Source: Rhizobium sp. Q54
GTDB lineage: Bacteria; Pseudomonadota; Alphaproteobacteria; Micropepsales; Micropepsaceae
Reading direction: 5' to 3'
Length of the DNA: 64,000 nt
Assembly: GCA_945860165.1 (NCBI GenBank)
Contig: CAMAPL010000002.1
Coordinates: 1 to 64,000, forward strand
Below are positions 47,518-57,268 of this stretch, in pieces. Position numbers and translations under genes: made by a program. The notes beneath the pieces were generated by a model. That model made no database searches. It was given only the letters and a program-made list of their open reading frames with translations, and was not told the DNA's origin. Numbering within the stretch: the stretch's first letter is position 1; every line of letters begins with the position of its first letter.

Positions 47518-47718
47518 CTAGGCGGGCTTGCCGGCGAACACCAGACCCAGCCCTGCCAGCACGGCGGCGATTGCGGCGGCGGTGGAAATCCAGACGGTGT
47601 GCCGTTCCTCGGTGTTGACCTGCAGCGGCCCAGCCATCAGCAGGGGCTCGGTTTCGGTCCAGCTGATGTTGCTGAAGACCAGGCCGGCGATGCCGGCGAC
47701 AATCAGAACAATGCCCAA
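47518..47718 (-). CDS. Small membrane protein, DUF3185-like
   Basis: This 66-aa protein has two helices (MGIVLIVAGIAGLVFS; TAAAIAAVLAGLGLVFAG) separated by a short loop with VNTEERHTVWI. The layout resembles DUF3185-type two-helix membrane proteins, whose role is unknown. ATG 47718 is assumed. It stands alone between the cupin and ferredoxin genes; the flanking 144 and 172 bases show no other coding signal. Confidence 0.6.
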   Translation of the reverse strand: MGIVLIVAGIAGLVFSNISWTETEPLLMAGPLQVNTEERHTVWISTAAAIAAVLAGLGLVFAGKPA

Positions 47719-47890
47719 ATCATGATCGGCTCCATGAATGCTCCCGCCTCAATGGATGGGCTTGCCCCGTCTCGGAAACTTGCCTGGATAATGGGTGATA
47801 ACGGGGCTTGGCCGCTCGCCTAAACTCGCGGCGTTCGGCCATTCTCGCAGGTCCACTGGACCTGCTCAGGCGCTTGCGCGCGCCTTGGGC

Positions 47891-49308
<1,418 letters not shown>

Positions 49309-49337
49309 TCACAACCCCCGCCTATAACAGTGCTGCG

Positions 49338-49667
49338 ATGCAAAATGACGATCCCAAGACCCCTGGCCTGAAGCCTGCCGAAAACTGCGCTTCCATGGCG
49401 CAATTGCGCGTGGCGATTGATGCCCTGGATGCACGGCTGGTGGCGCTGTTGGCAGTGCGCCAAGCCTATATCGACCGCGCTGCCCAGCTCAAAACCGGCC
49501 GCGACCAGGTGCGCGATCCCGAGCGCATCGAGGATGTGGTGGCCAAGGTGATCGCGGAAGGAAAGAAGGCTGGGTTATCAGCCGAGATCGCGGAGCCGGT
49601 GTGGCGGGCGCTGATCGAAGCGTCGATCAGACATGAGTTCGAAAAGTTCGATGAAAAGAACGGATAG
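49338..49667 (+). CDS. Chorismate mutase, AroQ type
   Basis: This 109-aa all-helical chorismate mutase converts chorismate to prephenate for Phe and Tyr synthesis. LRVAIDALDARLVALLAVRQAYIDRAAQLK and a later VWRALIEASIRHEFEKF carry the expected Arg, Lys and Glu positions. Length and lack of a signal peptide fit a cytosolic monofunctional enzyme. A low-GC decayed stretch follows. Confidence 0.9.
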   Translation: MQNDDPKTPGLKPAENCASMAQLRVAIDALDARLVALLAVRQAYIDRAAQLKTGRDQVRDPERIEDVVAKVIAEGKKAGLSAEIAEPVWRALIEASIRHEFEKFDEKNG

Positions 49668-49675
49668 CTCTTCAA

Positions 49676-50553
49676 ATGATTCAAGATATCCCACAGGGCC
49701 AGCCGTTCACGTTGGCTTACTTGAAGCCGTCAACGTTGCAAAACGACAGTCAGCAGTTTCGCTCACGTCTATCAGCGGCATTTGTCTTCGTTGGCGCCGA
49801 TAAACAAGATGTACCTCCGTTGTTAAAACTCCGCAGGCGGGATAGATGTCCCACCGGGTTTCCACAGCTATCTTTAGGACCAGTTTTTCAAGACCGCAAC
49901 TTTAGGAGACACTCTCGATACCGTAGGGCTCACCTATGAGGCCATGCGCGCCAAAGGTCAGGCAAGTGCCGCTGATAAATGGAAGGCGCATTTTGAACAA
50001 ATTTTGGCTGGAGAAGCCATGGGATACCGCGTTAATACGCGGCGCGCAGTTCGAAAATCGGTTGACGAAGAATTCGAGCGCAGTCGCACTGCAACTATAG
50101 CAGGGCTAGGATTGTCTCGATACCGCTCTGTTTCGGACTTTTATCAAAAGGCTTTACCGCGCTAGAATCTCAACACATGGATACGCGTGGCGCGGGTTAG
50201 GGAGCTTTCGAAGCTGCGGAAGAAGTTTTCAAAAGGATGTTCGGCGCTGATCGCTTAGTTGCAAACGCCGTTCGAGATAAATTGAAACCGGAGAGCAGCG
50301 AAGCAGATCAAAAAAATCAGACTGCCGCTGCCGAAATGGCGAGGGCCTTCAGCAACTGGGTTGTCGCATTTCAGCAGTATCAGCATGCGCCTGGAACAGA
50401 ACACCTAGGTGATGTGAGCCCGGTGCTCCGTCCGCCGAGCTCGCTTTGGAAATGTTCGGCGCGAGATCGACGCATCTTCGTTGGCTGATCGCGCTAGACG
50501 AAGCGTCACTAGCCAAACTAGAAGCAACGCCTTCACCTCAAGCGGCTAAATAA
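49676..50553 (+). pseudogene. Decayed low-GC gene island, at least two broken coding regions
   Basis: About 880 bases hold only short interrupted frames. Protein-like pieces are 49878-50165 (FFKTATLGDTLDTVGLTYE; MGYRVNTRRAVRKSVDEEFE; LSRYRSVSDFYQKALPR) and 50206-50553, split by a frameshift near 50405-50430. The second joins NWVVAFQQYQHAPGTEHLG to PSAELALEMFGARSTHLRWL and ends in TAA 50551-50553. Base composition is visibly poorer in G+C than the flanks. I recognise no family; the last piece vaguely recalls C termini of small accessory proteins. The 3' end overlaps the Hpt gene by 16 bases. It is best read as remnants of acquired DNA. Confidence 0.5.
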
Positions 50554-50879
50554 TCCGCAATAAACGCCTGCACTGCATCGCCTTCGACGCGCAGCGCTTC
50601 GATCACTTCCACGGCGCGGTCGCGATTAGTGGCGGGATCGACAGGTTCGGCGGCGGCGGCTTCGCCCATTGCAAAAGCGCCAATACCACGCGCCGCGCTC
50701 TTGATGGCGTGGGTGACTTCGCGCCACTTGCGGCCGTCGCGCTGTTCCAGGACGCCCAGCAGCTTGCCGACCATCTCGCTGACCTGGCCATCGAACAGGC
50801 GCAGGATCTCGGCATTCAGCACCCTGTCGCCGCCGGTGTAGCGGGCGAGTTGGGCGAGATCGATGGGTGCGTCGGACAT
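50538..50879 (-). CDS. Orphan histidine phosphotransfer (Hpt) protein
   Basis: This 113-aa helical protein has the phospho-accepting Hpt motif THAIKSAARGIGA (H-x2-K-S-x-A). Hpt proteins relay phosphate from hybrid kinase receivers to response regulators. No kinase or regulator lies next to it; the only hybrid kinase in the window is at 39.8-42 kb and its receiver is out of frame. ATG 50879 (MSDAPIDLAQL) was chosen over an upstream start five codons earlier. Confidence 0.82.
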   Translation of the reverse strand: MSDAPIDLAQLARYTGGDRVLNAEILRLFDGQVSEMVGKLLGVLEQRDGRKWREVTHAIKSAARGIGAFAMGEAAAAEPVDPATNRDRAVEVIEALRVEGDAVQAFIADYLAA

Positions 50880-50946
50880 GGCACGCTCCTGCAAACACCC
50901 CGCAATCCTGCGCCCGCTGCGGATAAAGCCGCGTTAATGCGCGCTT

Positions 50947-51062
50947 CCTCCCCCGGCGCGTAGCGCGGAAGGGGGAGGTGGCATAGCTGGCCCCGGGCGC
51001 GAAGCGCCCTATTAACCAATTGCGCGCGTAGCGCGCGGATGGCCAGCCAAGCCGGAGGGGTA
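50947..51062. repeat. Cluster of REP-like palindromes
   Basis: CCTCCCCC/GGGGGAGG (50947-50978) is followed by GGGCGCGAAGCGCCC near 50996 and GCGCGCGTAGCGCGC near 51024, then GGCCAGCCAAGCCGGAGGGG. The last is the inverted relative of the sequence at 862-884. It lies in the divergent 250-base gap between the Hpt gene and the unknown gene at 51130; no gene is seen in it. Confidence 0.55.
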
Positions 51063-51129
51063 AAGCTGTGAAATGCCCCGCGATCATGCTTAAGATAAAA
51101 AAGGCAGGGCGGCTTCAGGGCTTTAGACG

Positions 51130-51759
51130 ATGACCAGAACATTCGGGAAGACGATCCCGCTGGACCTGTCGGCGCGCACCATGTCCACTCTCTATGCCCG
51201 TTCGACACACAAGGTCACGTCGCCCGATCTGGGCGGGCCGATGAAGCCGCAGGCGGAAGCCGAAAGCGACGGCCTCAAGGGTCTGGCGCGCAAGCTGACC
51301 TCACGCCGGCCCTCCGACAAGGCCTGGGAAATGAAGACCCTGCTGGCGGCAGCCGAGCATGGCAGCGACATGCGCGCAGGTCCCAAGACCGGCATCGATA
51401 ATGCCGCCACCCTGGGGGCGCTGGAACTGGCGCTGGCCGACATGGCGATTGATCTCTCGGCGCTGGACGAGGTTCAGCCGGGCGACGAGGACTGGAAACG
51501 TTATCTCGCCGGCGACCGCGCCGTGTTTGCGCGCCGTCTGGCGGATGCGATCGACAGCCGCGCGGTGGACCGCATCGCCACGCTGTATAGGGACGACGAA
51601 CGTTTCCACGGCGCGGCCGATGCCTATCTCAGCGAGTTCGAAACCTTGCTGATGCGCGCCCGCGAAGGCGATGGCGGCGGCCTGCTGACCTCGACCCTGC
51701 TGTCGGCGGATACCGGCAAAGTATATCTGACGATCGCTTATGCATTGGGCCGGTTATGA
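51130..51759 (+). CDS. Conserved-looking protein of unknown function
   Basis: This 209-aa soluble, mostly helical protein has no membrane segment or signal peptide. I recognise no domain. Features are a basic N terminus ([25 protein letters not shown]), a Lys/Arg-rich 40-70 region, and acidic helices ending [25 protein letters not shown]. Codon use resembles the surrounding genes, so it is likely real. Its stop codon is inside the loop and right arm of a long perfect hairpin. Confidence 0.65.
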   Translation: MTRTFGKTIPLDLSARTMSTLYARSTHKVTSPDLGGPMKPQAEAESDGLKGLARKLTSRRPSDKAWEMKTLLAAAEHGSDMRAGPKTGIDNAATLGALELALADMAIDLSALDEVQPGDEDWKRYLAGDRAVFARRLADAIDSRAVDRIATLYRDDERFHGAADAYLSEFETLLMRAREGDGGGLLTSTLLSADTGKVYLTIAYALGRL

Positions 51760-51775
51760 CCGGCCCAATGCATAA
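51738..51775 (+). terminator. Perfect 17-bp hairpin spanning the stop codon of the upstream gene
   Basis: TTATGCATTGGGCCGGT (51738-51754) and ACCGGCCCAATGCATAA (51759-51775) are perfect complements separated by the loop TATG. The gene's TGA (51757-51759) falls at the loop and first base of the right arm. AGTTTATTTGGG follows, a weak T-rich tract. A terminator is most likely. Confidence 0.65.
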
Positions 51776-51843
51776 GTTTATTTGGGTCACTCCTGCTCTC
51801 ACAGATGCTCCTGCGTTGGGCCGCCTCTAGAAGGAATAGCGTC

Positions 51844-53331
51844 ATGCGCAACATCCTGGGCCTTGCCGCCGTTTGCGTGCTGCTTTCGCTTTCCGCCAGC
51901 ATGGCCCAACCGTCCTACGACCTGGTCATCGTCAATGGCCGCGTCATGGACCCCGAAACTAAAACCGACCGCATCGCAACGGTCGGCATACGTGCCGGAA
52001 AGATCATGGCGATCTCCGACCGCCCGCTGCAAGGCGCAAGGACCATCGACGCCAGAGGGCTGGTGGTCGCGCCCGGCTTCATCGACCTTCATTCCCACGC
52101 CCAATATGCCTTCGGCTATGACCAGCAGGCGCAGGACGGCGTCACCACCGCGTTGGAGCTGGAAGAGGGCATCTATCCCGTCGCGCCCTTCTATGCCGTG
52201 CGTGCGGGCAAAACCCGCATCAACTTCGGTGCCAGTGTCGGGCTGCAGAGCATCCGGGTAAAGATCAAGACCGGGATTGACGAGGAAGGCAGCCTCAATG
52301 CGCCCTTCGCGACCTGGGGAAAGATTCTGCCGCGCAAGGCTGAATGGGCGGAACAACCGCTGTCAGCGGCGGAGCGCGCGCGAGAGCGCCAGATGTTCGC
52401 CGATGATTTCGCCAGCGGCGGTCTGGGTCTGGGCCTGCTGCTGGAATATCTGCCGGGCGCGGGCCGGGACGAGATTTACTTGTTGCTCAAGGACGCGGGC
52501 CGCCTGAAAGCGCCGGTGTTCGTGCATGCCCGTGCCTCGGAACGCGCCGACGCCAACAATCTGATGGCGCCGATCCAGGAGCTGGTGGCTGATGCCGCGG
52601 CGACGGGCGCGCCTGTCCATTTCCATCATATCGGCTCCAAGGCGCTGGATGCCGTGGACATGGTGCTCGACATGCTGGACGGCGCGGCTGCGCGCGGCGT
52701 GGATGTGACCACCGAGGTCTATCCCTATAATGCCTCCAGCACCGCCATCGGCAGCGCCCTGTTCAATCCGGGCTGGCAGGAACGGAGCGGCAGTCGCTAT
52801 GAGGACATCGAATGGCCGCCGACCGGCGAGCGCCTCAATGAAGAGAGTTTCGCCCGCTACCGCAAAGAACAGCCGGGCGCGGCGATCATCCGTCACAACA
52901 TGCCCGACGCGTCCGTCACCGCGGCGGTGGCCCATCCTGGTGTGATGATCGCCTCCGACGCCATTGTCTATATCGACGGCAAAGGCCATCCGCGCGCCAC
53001 TGGCACCTTCGCCCGCGTGCTGGGTGTCTATGTGCGTCAGAGAAAGGCCCTCTCGCTGATGGATGCGCTGGGCAAGATGACGTTGCTGCCGGCCCGTCGC
53101 CTGGAAGGCATTTCACCGGCCATGCGCCACAAGGGCCGCGTGCAGGTCGGCGCCGATGCTGATCTCACTTTGTTTGATCCTGCCACCGTGATCGACCGCG
53201 CCACGTACCAGCGGCCGACCCTGACCTCGGCGGGCATTCCCTATGTGATCGTCGGAGGCGTGCCGGTGGTGGATGGCGGCAGGATCGTGGGGAGCGCCTA
53301 TCCCGGCAAAGGCATAAAGTCCGGCGGCTGA
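51844..53331 (+). CDS. Exported N-acyl-D-amino-acid deacylase family amidohydrolase
   Basis: This 495-aa protein has a signal peptide (MRNILGLAAVCVLLSLSASMA) and an amidohydrolase barrel of the D-aminoacylase type: DLVIVNGRVMDPETKT, VVAPGFIDLHSHAQ (metal H-x-H), VHARA, FHHIGSKALDAVDMVLDML and IASDAIVYIDGKGHPRATGTF. Members deacylate N-acyl-D-amino acids or related peptides; substrate here is unknown. ATG 51844 begins the signal peptide; upstream codons in frame do not fit. It is convergent with rsmB. Confidence 0.88.
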   Translation: MRNILGLAAVCVLLSLSASMAQPSYDLVIVNGRVMDPETKTDRIATVGIRAGKIMAISDRPLQGARTIDARGLVVAPGFIDLHSHAQYAFGYDQQAQDGVTTALELEEGIYPVAPFYAVRAGKTRINFGASVGLQSIRVKIKTGIDEEGSLNAPFATWGKILPRKAEWAEQPLSAAERARERQMFADDFASGGLGLGLLLEYLPGAGRDEIYLLLKDAGRLKAPVFVHARASERADANNLMAPIQELVADAAATGAPVHFHHIGSKALDAVDMVLDMLDGAAARGVDVTTEVYPYNASSTAIGSALFNPGWQERSGSRYEDIEWPPTGERLNEESFARYRKEQPGAAIIRHNMPDASVTAAVAHPGVMIASDAIVYIDGKGHPRATGTFARVLGVYVRQRKALSLMDALGKMTLLPARRLEGISPAMRHKGRVQVGADADLTLFDPATVIDRATYQRPTLTSAGIPYVIVGGVPVVDGGRIVGSAYPGKGIKSGG

Positions 53332-53333
53332 TA

Positions 53334-54614
53334 TCAGCGGCGCGTCAGCCGCGCGGCGAAGAATCCATCCATGCCACCCTGTTCGCTGAAGTGACAGGGC
53401 AGGGTGCGCAAGTCGCCTTCGGGCGTGATCCATTCGCCGCGACTGAACACATCCTGCGCCGTGACGGGCGCGCGGGAAAATTCGGGATGAGCGGACAGGA
53501 AGACAGCGATCTGCTCTTCGCCTTCTTCGCGTTCCAGCGAGCAGACCGCGAATACCAGCGTGCCGCCCGGCTCGACCAGCGATGCGCCGCTTTCCAGAAT
53601 TTCATAAGCCGCGCCTGCCGAGATGGTGACGTCGGCGGCGCCCTTGATCCAGGGCAGGTCGGGATGTCGGCGGATGGTGCCGGTGGCGGTGCAGGGCGCG
53701 TCGATCAGCACGAAGGGCGCGGTGGTCCTGAAGTCGCGCGCATCAGCGACGGCGATTTCGGCATTGAGTTTGGTGCGGCTGAGATTTTCACGAATGCGCT
53801 CGGCACGCACCGGATCAATCTCCACGGCGATGACGTTTGCGCCTGCCGCCGCCAGTTGCATGGTCTTGCCACCCGGCGCGGCGCAAAGATCGATCACCGT
53901 CTTGCCGCGCACATCGCCCAGCAGAAGAGTGGGCAGGGTCGCGGCGCAGTCCTGCACCCACCAGTCGCCTTGCGCAAAGCCGGGCAGCTCATCGATGCGG
54001 CCCGGGTCACTCAGGCGGCGAGCATAGCCGAACAGGGCTTCGCTGGGCGGAAAGGCTGCGTCGGCCGATTTGAGAACAATGTCGATCGGCGCTTCGCGCT
54101 GATGGGCGCGGGCGATCACCCGCGCGGTGCCGGAATCGTAGTGCGATGTCCAGCGCGTCCACAGCCAGTCGGGCGTGGACAGGCGTTCGCGGTCCAGCCC
54201 CGACAGTACGGCTTCGCCGTCCTTGGCCACTTTGCGCAGCACCGCATTGATCAACGGCTTGAAATGCACCGCCTTGAAATCCATGGCCGCCAGCTGGTTG
54301 GCGGCATCCACCGCCGCATGGGCCGCAACTTTCAGGATTAACAGCTCGCAGGCCCCTAGCAGCAATATCTCGCTGGTCGCGCCCGCCTTGTGCGGCACCA
54401 GCGGTTTGCCCACAAAGCTGCGCAGCACCGCGTCCAGCGCGCCCATATGGCGTAAGGTCTGACTGACTAGTGCGCGGGCGAAACCGGCGTCACGGGTGGA
54501 AAGGCCCGCAAGCTGATCCAGCCCCGCATCCAGCGGACGGCGTTTCTGCAGCACGCCGGACAGAATGGCGAGCGCCGCGCTGCGGGCGGGTAGTCCGGTA
54601 CTGATATCCGTCAT
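53334..54614 (-). CDS. rsmB: 16S rRNA (cytosine-967-C5) methyltransferase RsmB
   Basis: At 426 aa this has an N-terminal NusB-like domain (about 5-140) and a C-terminal Rossmann methyltransferase: VIDLCAAPGGKTMQLA (SAM), DAPCTATGTIRRHPD and VFAVCSLEREEGE with the two catalytic cysteines of m5C enzymes. Several alphaproteobacterial m5C methyltransferases are similar, but the NusB fusion supports RsmB. Its stop is two bases from the convergent amidohydrolase stop. Confidence 0.92.
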   Translation of the reverse strand: MTDISTGLPARSAALAILSGVLQKRRPLDAGLDQLAGLSTRDAGFARALVSQTLRHMGALDAVLRSFVGKPLVPHKAGATSEILLLGACELLILKVAAHAAVDAANQLAAMDFKAVHFKPLINAVLRKVAKDGEAVLSGLDRERLSTPDWLWTRWTSHYDSGTARVIARAHQREAPIDIVLKSADAAFPPSEALFGYARRLSDPGRIDELPGFAQGDWWVQDCAATLPTLLLGDVRGKTVIDLCAAPGGKTMQLAAAGANVIAVEIDPVRAERIRENLSRTKLNAEIAVADARDFRTTAPFVLIDAPCTATGTIRRHPDLPWIKGAADVTISAGAAYEILESGASLVEPGGTLVFAVCSLEREEGEEQIAVFLSAHPEFSRAPVTAQDVFSRGEWITPEGDLRTLPCHFSEQGGMDGFFAARLTRR

Positions 54615-54709
54615 GGCTTCTGTTTAGAGCAAGGGCGCGTTTGAGGACATGCCTCTTACGGGTATCTGTCCCAAGCGCATTATCCACGAATTGCCAGCGA
54701 GGTGAGGCC

Positions 54710-55462
54710 ATGACAGCGTTTGATCTGACGGGAAAGGTCGCTTTGGTGACGGGTGGCAATGGCGGCATCGGGCTGGGCATGGCCAAAGGGTTAGCTACTG
54801 CCGGAGCCACGGTCATGATCGCGGGCCGTGATGCCGAAAAGAACGGGCGCGCGGTGGAAGCCCTGGGCGGCAGTGCCGCTGCCATCGCGGTGGATTTGGC
54901 GGAAGAAAGCGGTGCGAAGACGGCTGTGAATGCGACGGTCCAGAAGTTCGGGCGCATGGATATCCTGGTCAACAATGCCGGCATCAATATTCGCAAATCG
55001 CCGCAGGAATTTTCGCTGGAAGAATGGTACAGCGTGCTGAACATCAACCTGACTAGCCTGTTCCTCTGCTGCCAGGCCGCCTATCCGCATTTGCGCATCC
55101 GGGGCGGCAAGATCATCAATATCGGCTCCATGATGTCGATTTTCGGCGCGTCCTTTGCCGCGCCCTATGGCGCCAGCAAGGGCGCGGTGGTGCAGCTGAC
55201 AAAATCGTTGGCTGTGGCCTGGGCCGTCGACAATATCCAGGTCAATGCCGTCCTGCCCGGCTGGATAGACACCGAACTGACCAAGGGCGCGCGCGAGCAG
55301 GTTTCAGGATTGCATGAGAAAGTGCTGGCCCGTACGCCGGCCGGTCGCTGGGGTGCGCCTGAGGACATGGCGGGGATCACCATGTTTCTTGCCAGCCCCG
55401 CGTCAGACTTCGTCACCGGCACCGCCATTCCGGTGGATGGCGGTTACAGCGCGCAAGGGTGA
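54710..55462 (+). CDS. Short-chain dehydrogenase/reductase
   Basis: This 250-aa classical SDR has TGGNGGIGLGMAKGL (cofactor), NNAGINIRKSPQEF, and the catalytic S-x13-Y-x3-K in GSMMSIFGASFAAPYGASKG, ending GTAIPVDGGYSAQG. It resembles 2-deoxy-D-gluconate 3-dehydrogenase and 3-oxoacyl-type enzymes; the substrate cannot be read. ATG 54710 is preceded by GAGGTGAGG. It is divergent from rsmB, and a small hairpin CCCGC-GAA-GCGGG follows at 55470-55482. Confidence 0.9.
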   Translation: MTAFDLTGKVALVTGGNGGIGLGMAKGLATAGATVMIAGRDAEKNGRAVEALGGSAAAIAVDLAEESGAKTAVNATVQKFGRMDILVNNAGINIRKSPQEFSLEEWYSVLNINLTSLFLCCQAAYPHLRIRGGKIINIGSMMSIFGASFAAPYGASKGAVVQLTKSLAVAWAVDNIQVNAVLPGWIDTELTKGAREQVSGLHEKVLARTPAGRWGAPEDMAGITMFLASPASDFVTGTAIPVDGGYSAQG

Positions 55463-55489
55463 AACAAGCCCCGCGAAGCGGGTCGTGCC

Positions 55490-56410
55490 TCACCCCCAAG
55501 GGCCCTTCGACGGCGTCACGATCTCACGCCCGCCAATCCACGGCCCGCGCTGCGCCGTCACGGGCGCGGCCTGACCCGCCATGGCGCTGAGGCGCGCGAT
55601 ACGGTCCGCGGTGGACGGATGGGTCGAGAACAGGCCCGCCAGGCCGCCGCCATGCAGTGGATTGATGATGAACAGATGCGCCGTGGCCGGATTGGCGTCG
55701 GCTTCCGGATTGGGCGTGCCGTCACGCACGCTGCGTTCCATCCGGCCCAGCGCGCTGGCCAGCCACATGGGGCGGCCGGAAATTTCCGCGCCGGCGCGAT
55801 CGGCTTCGAATTCCCGTCCGCGCGAAATCGCCGCCTGAACCAGCATGGCGGCGATGGGCGCCAGCATCGACACGATCAGCGTGAGCGCCATGCCGCCCGG
55901 CTGGTTGCGGCGGTCGCCGCCCATGAAGAAGGCCATGTTGGCCAGCATGGAAATGGCGCCCGCGATCACCGCTGTGATAGTCATGGTGAGGGTGTCGCGA
56001 TGCTTGATATGCGCCAGTTCGTGCGCCGCCACGCCCGCTAGTTCTTCCGGGGTCAGCTGTTCCAGAATGCCGGTGGTGAAGGCCACGGCGGCATGTTCCG
56101 GATTGCGCCCCGTGGCAAAGGCGTTGGGTTGTGGATTCTCCATGATGTAGACTTTGGGCATGGGAAGCCCGGCATTGCCCGCCAGATTTTCCACCATGCC
56201 ATACAGATCGGGCGCGCTGGCTGCATCGACCTGGCGCGCGCCATACATGCGCAGCAAGACCTTGTCGGAATTCCAATAGGCGAACAGGTTCATCGCCAGC
56301 GCCATGGCGAAGGCGAGCATCACGCCGGTGCCGCCGCCGATCATGGCGCCAACCGCCACAAACAGTCCTGTCATCAGGGCCAGCAGCATGCCGGTGCGAA
56401 GGGTATTCAT
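55490..56410 (-). CDS. htpX: Membrane metalloprotease HtpX
   Basis: HtpX is the zinc-dependent inner-membrane protease of envelope quality control. At 306 aa it has two N-terminal helices, [26 protein letters not shown] in part, the zinc motif [10 protein letters not shown] (HExxH), and the distal Glu in [19 protein letters not shown] 56410 ([12 protein letters not shown]) fits the family; 17 codons upstream in frame do not. It diverges from the DUF1674 gene with a 39-base gap. Confidence 0.95.
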   Translation of the reverse strand: MNTLRTGMLLALMTGLFVAVGAMIGGGTGVMLAFAMALAMNLFAYWNSDKVLLRMYGARQVDAASAPDLYGMVENLAGNAGLPMPKVYIMENPQPNAFATGRNPEHAAVAFTTGILEQLTPEELAGVAAHELAHIKHRDTLTMTITAVIAGAISMLANMAFFMGGDRRNQPGGMALTLIVSMLAPIAAMLVQAAISRGREFEADRAGAEISGRPMWLASALGRMERSVRDGTPNPEADANPATAHLFIINPLHGGGLAGLFSTHPSTADRIARLSAMAGQAAPVTAQRGPWIGGREIVTPSKGPWG

Positions 56411-56449
56411 TTCTTTGTTCTCCTTACGCCACTGATGTAATCTCGCCTG

Positions 56450-56644
56450 ATGGCCAATCAAGCATCCCCGAATCAGGTTGCCGCCCGCATCGCCGAGGCC
56501 GCCCAGCGCGCCAATGCCGAAGCCGGGGCCCGCCGCGCCAAAGAGACTAAAAAGGAATTGCCGCCGGAATTGGGCGGACCCAAGGGACTCGAACCGACGC
56601 GTTACGGCGACTGGGAGAAGAAAGGCATCGCGTCTGACTTTTAA
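56450..56644 (+). CDS. DUF1674 (SDHAF4-like) succinate dehydrogenase assembly factor
   Basis: This 64-aa protein has an Ala-rich helical N terminus and the conserved C-terminal [21 protein letters not shown] signature of DUF1674, the bacterial relatives of SDHAF4, which binds flavinylated SdhA during complex II assembly. Role here is by homology. It is convergent with the DUF2239 gene, whose stop lies three bases away. Confidence 0.9.
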   Translation: MANQASPNQVAARIAEAAQRANAEAGARRAKETKKELPPELGGPKGLEPTRYGDWEKKGIASDF

Positions 56645-56647
56645 GGG

Positions 56648-57142
56648 TCAGAACGCCTCTTCAGTCATTTTCTCAAGCTCGTTGCGCACATCCGCCGGCC
56701 AGGCTTCGATATGGGCGGCGAACTCGTCGTGCTGCCCGGCATACAGCGCCCGGATGGCTTCCTCATATCCCGGCGCATTGCCGACCAGGGCGGTGGCGAA
56801 GCGATAGGCGGCGTCGCGGCGCTGGCGCAGTTGGGCGGCCGGGTTGCGGCTGGCCTCTTCCAACAGCTTGCGCAAGGCGACCGAGGCGCCGCCCGGCTGG
56901 GTCGCCAGCCAGTCCCAGTGCCGGGGCAGCAGGGTGACTTCACGCGGTACCACCCCTAGCTTGGGGCGGCCGGGTTTGGGGCCGTCTTCGCCCGAAGGCG
57001 GAAAGCGGGGATCGATATCCACCACCCGGCCACTGGCCCGGTCGAAAATCAGAGCTCCGGCGATATGGCGGCTGACGCCATAGACTTGCTGAAGGGTGCC
57101 GGAAGCAATCTGTTCGAAGCTGGAAAAGGCGGTATGGCTCAC
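56648..57142 (-). CDS. DUF2239 family protein
   Basis: This 164-aa soluble protein contains RVVDIDPRFPP and PGRPKLGVVPREVTLLPRHWDWLATQPGGAS, with YRFATALVGNAPGYEEAIRALYAG, matching as I recall DUF2239, a proteobacterial family of unknown function. The PGRPKLGV-REVTLLPRHWDWL segment resembles a ribbon or helix DNA-binding element, so a regulatory role is possible. Inverted TTACCCGG sequences lie 10-46 bases upstream of its start and may be an operator for the gene's own promoter. Confidence 0.82.
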   Translation of the reverse strand: MSHTAFSSFEQIASGTLQQVYGVSRHIAGALIFDRASGRVVDIDPRFPPSGEDGPKPGRPKLGVVPREVTLLPRHWDWLATQPGGASVALRKLLEEASRNPAAQLRQRRDAAYRFATALVGNAPGYEEAIRALYAGQHDEFAAHIEAWPADVRNELEKMTEEAF

Positions 57143-57151
57143 CTCTATGAA

Positions 57152-57188
57152 TTATCCGGGTAAAAATGAAAAGTCAATATTACCCGGA
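57152..57188. promoter_or_regulatory. Inverted-repeat operator candidate TTATCCGGGTAA ... TTACCCGGA
   Basis: TTATCCGGGTAA (57152-57163) is itself near-palindromic; TTACCCGGA (57180-57188) is its inverted copy 28 bases away, with AT-rich sequence between. A weaker third relative, TTATCGGGAGTA, lies at 57238-57249 before nfu. The position in the divergent DUF2239-nfu gap suggests a repressor site; the regulator is unknown. Confidence 0.5.
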
Positions 57189-57268
57189 AGAAAGTATATA
57201 TTGTTCAAGCCTTGATGCGCACCGCCCCGAGGTTCAATTATCGGGAGTATTAAACGAAAAGCGCGGCC

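Noticed and set aside
53391-54341. 316-aa open frame on the plus strand
   Set aside because: It is antisense to rsmB, whose catalytic motifs are intact.
55456-55465. GTGAAACA as a parS half-site
   Set aside because: The eight bases before it show no match to the other half; it is the stop region of the SDR gene.
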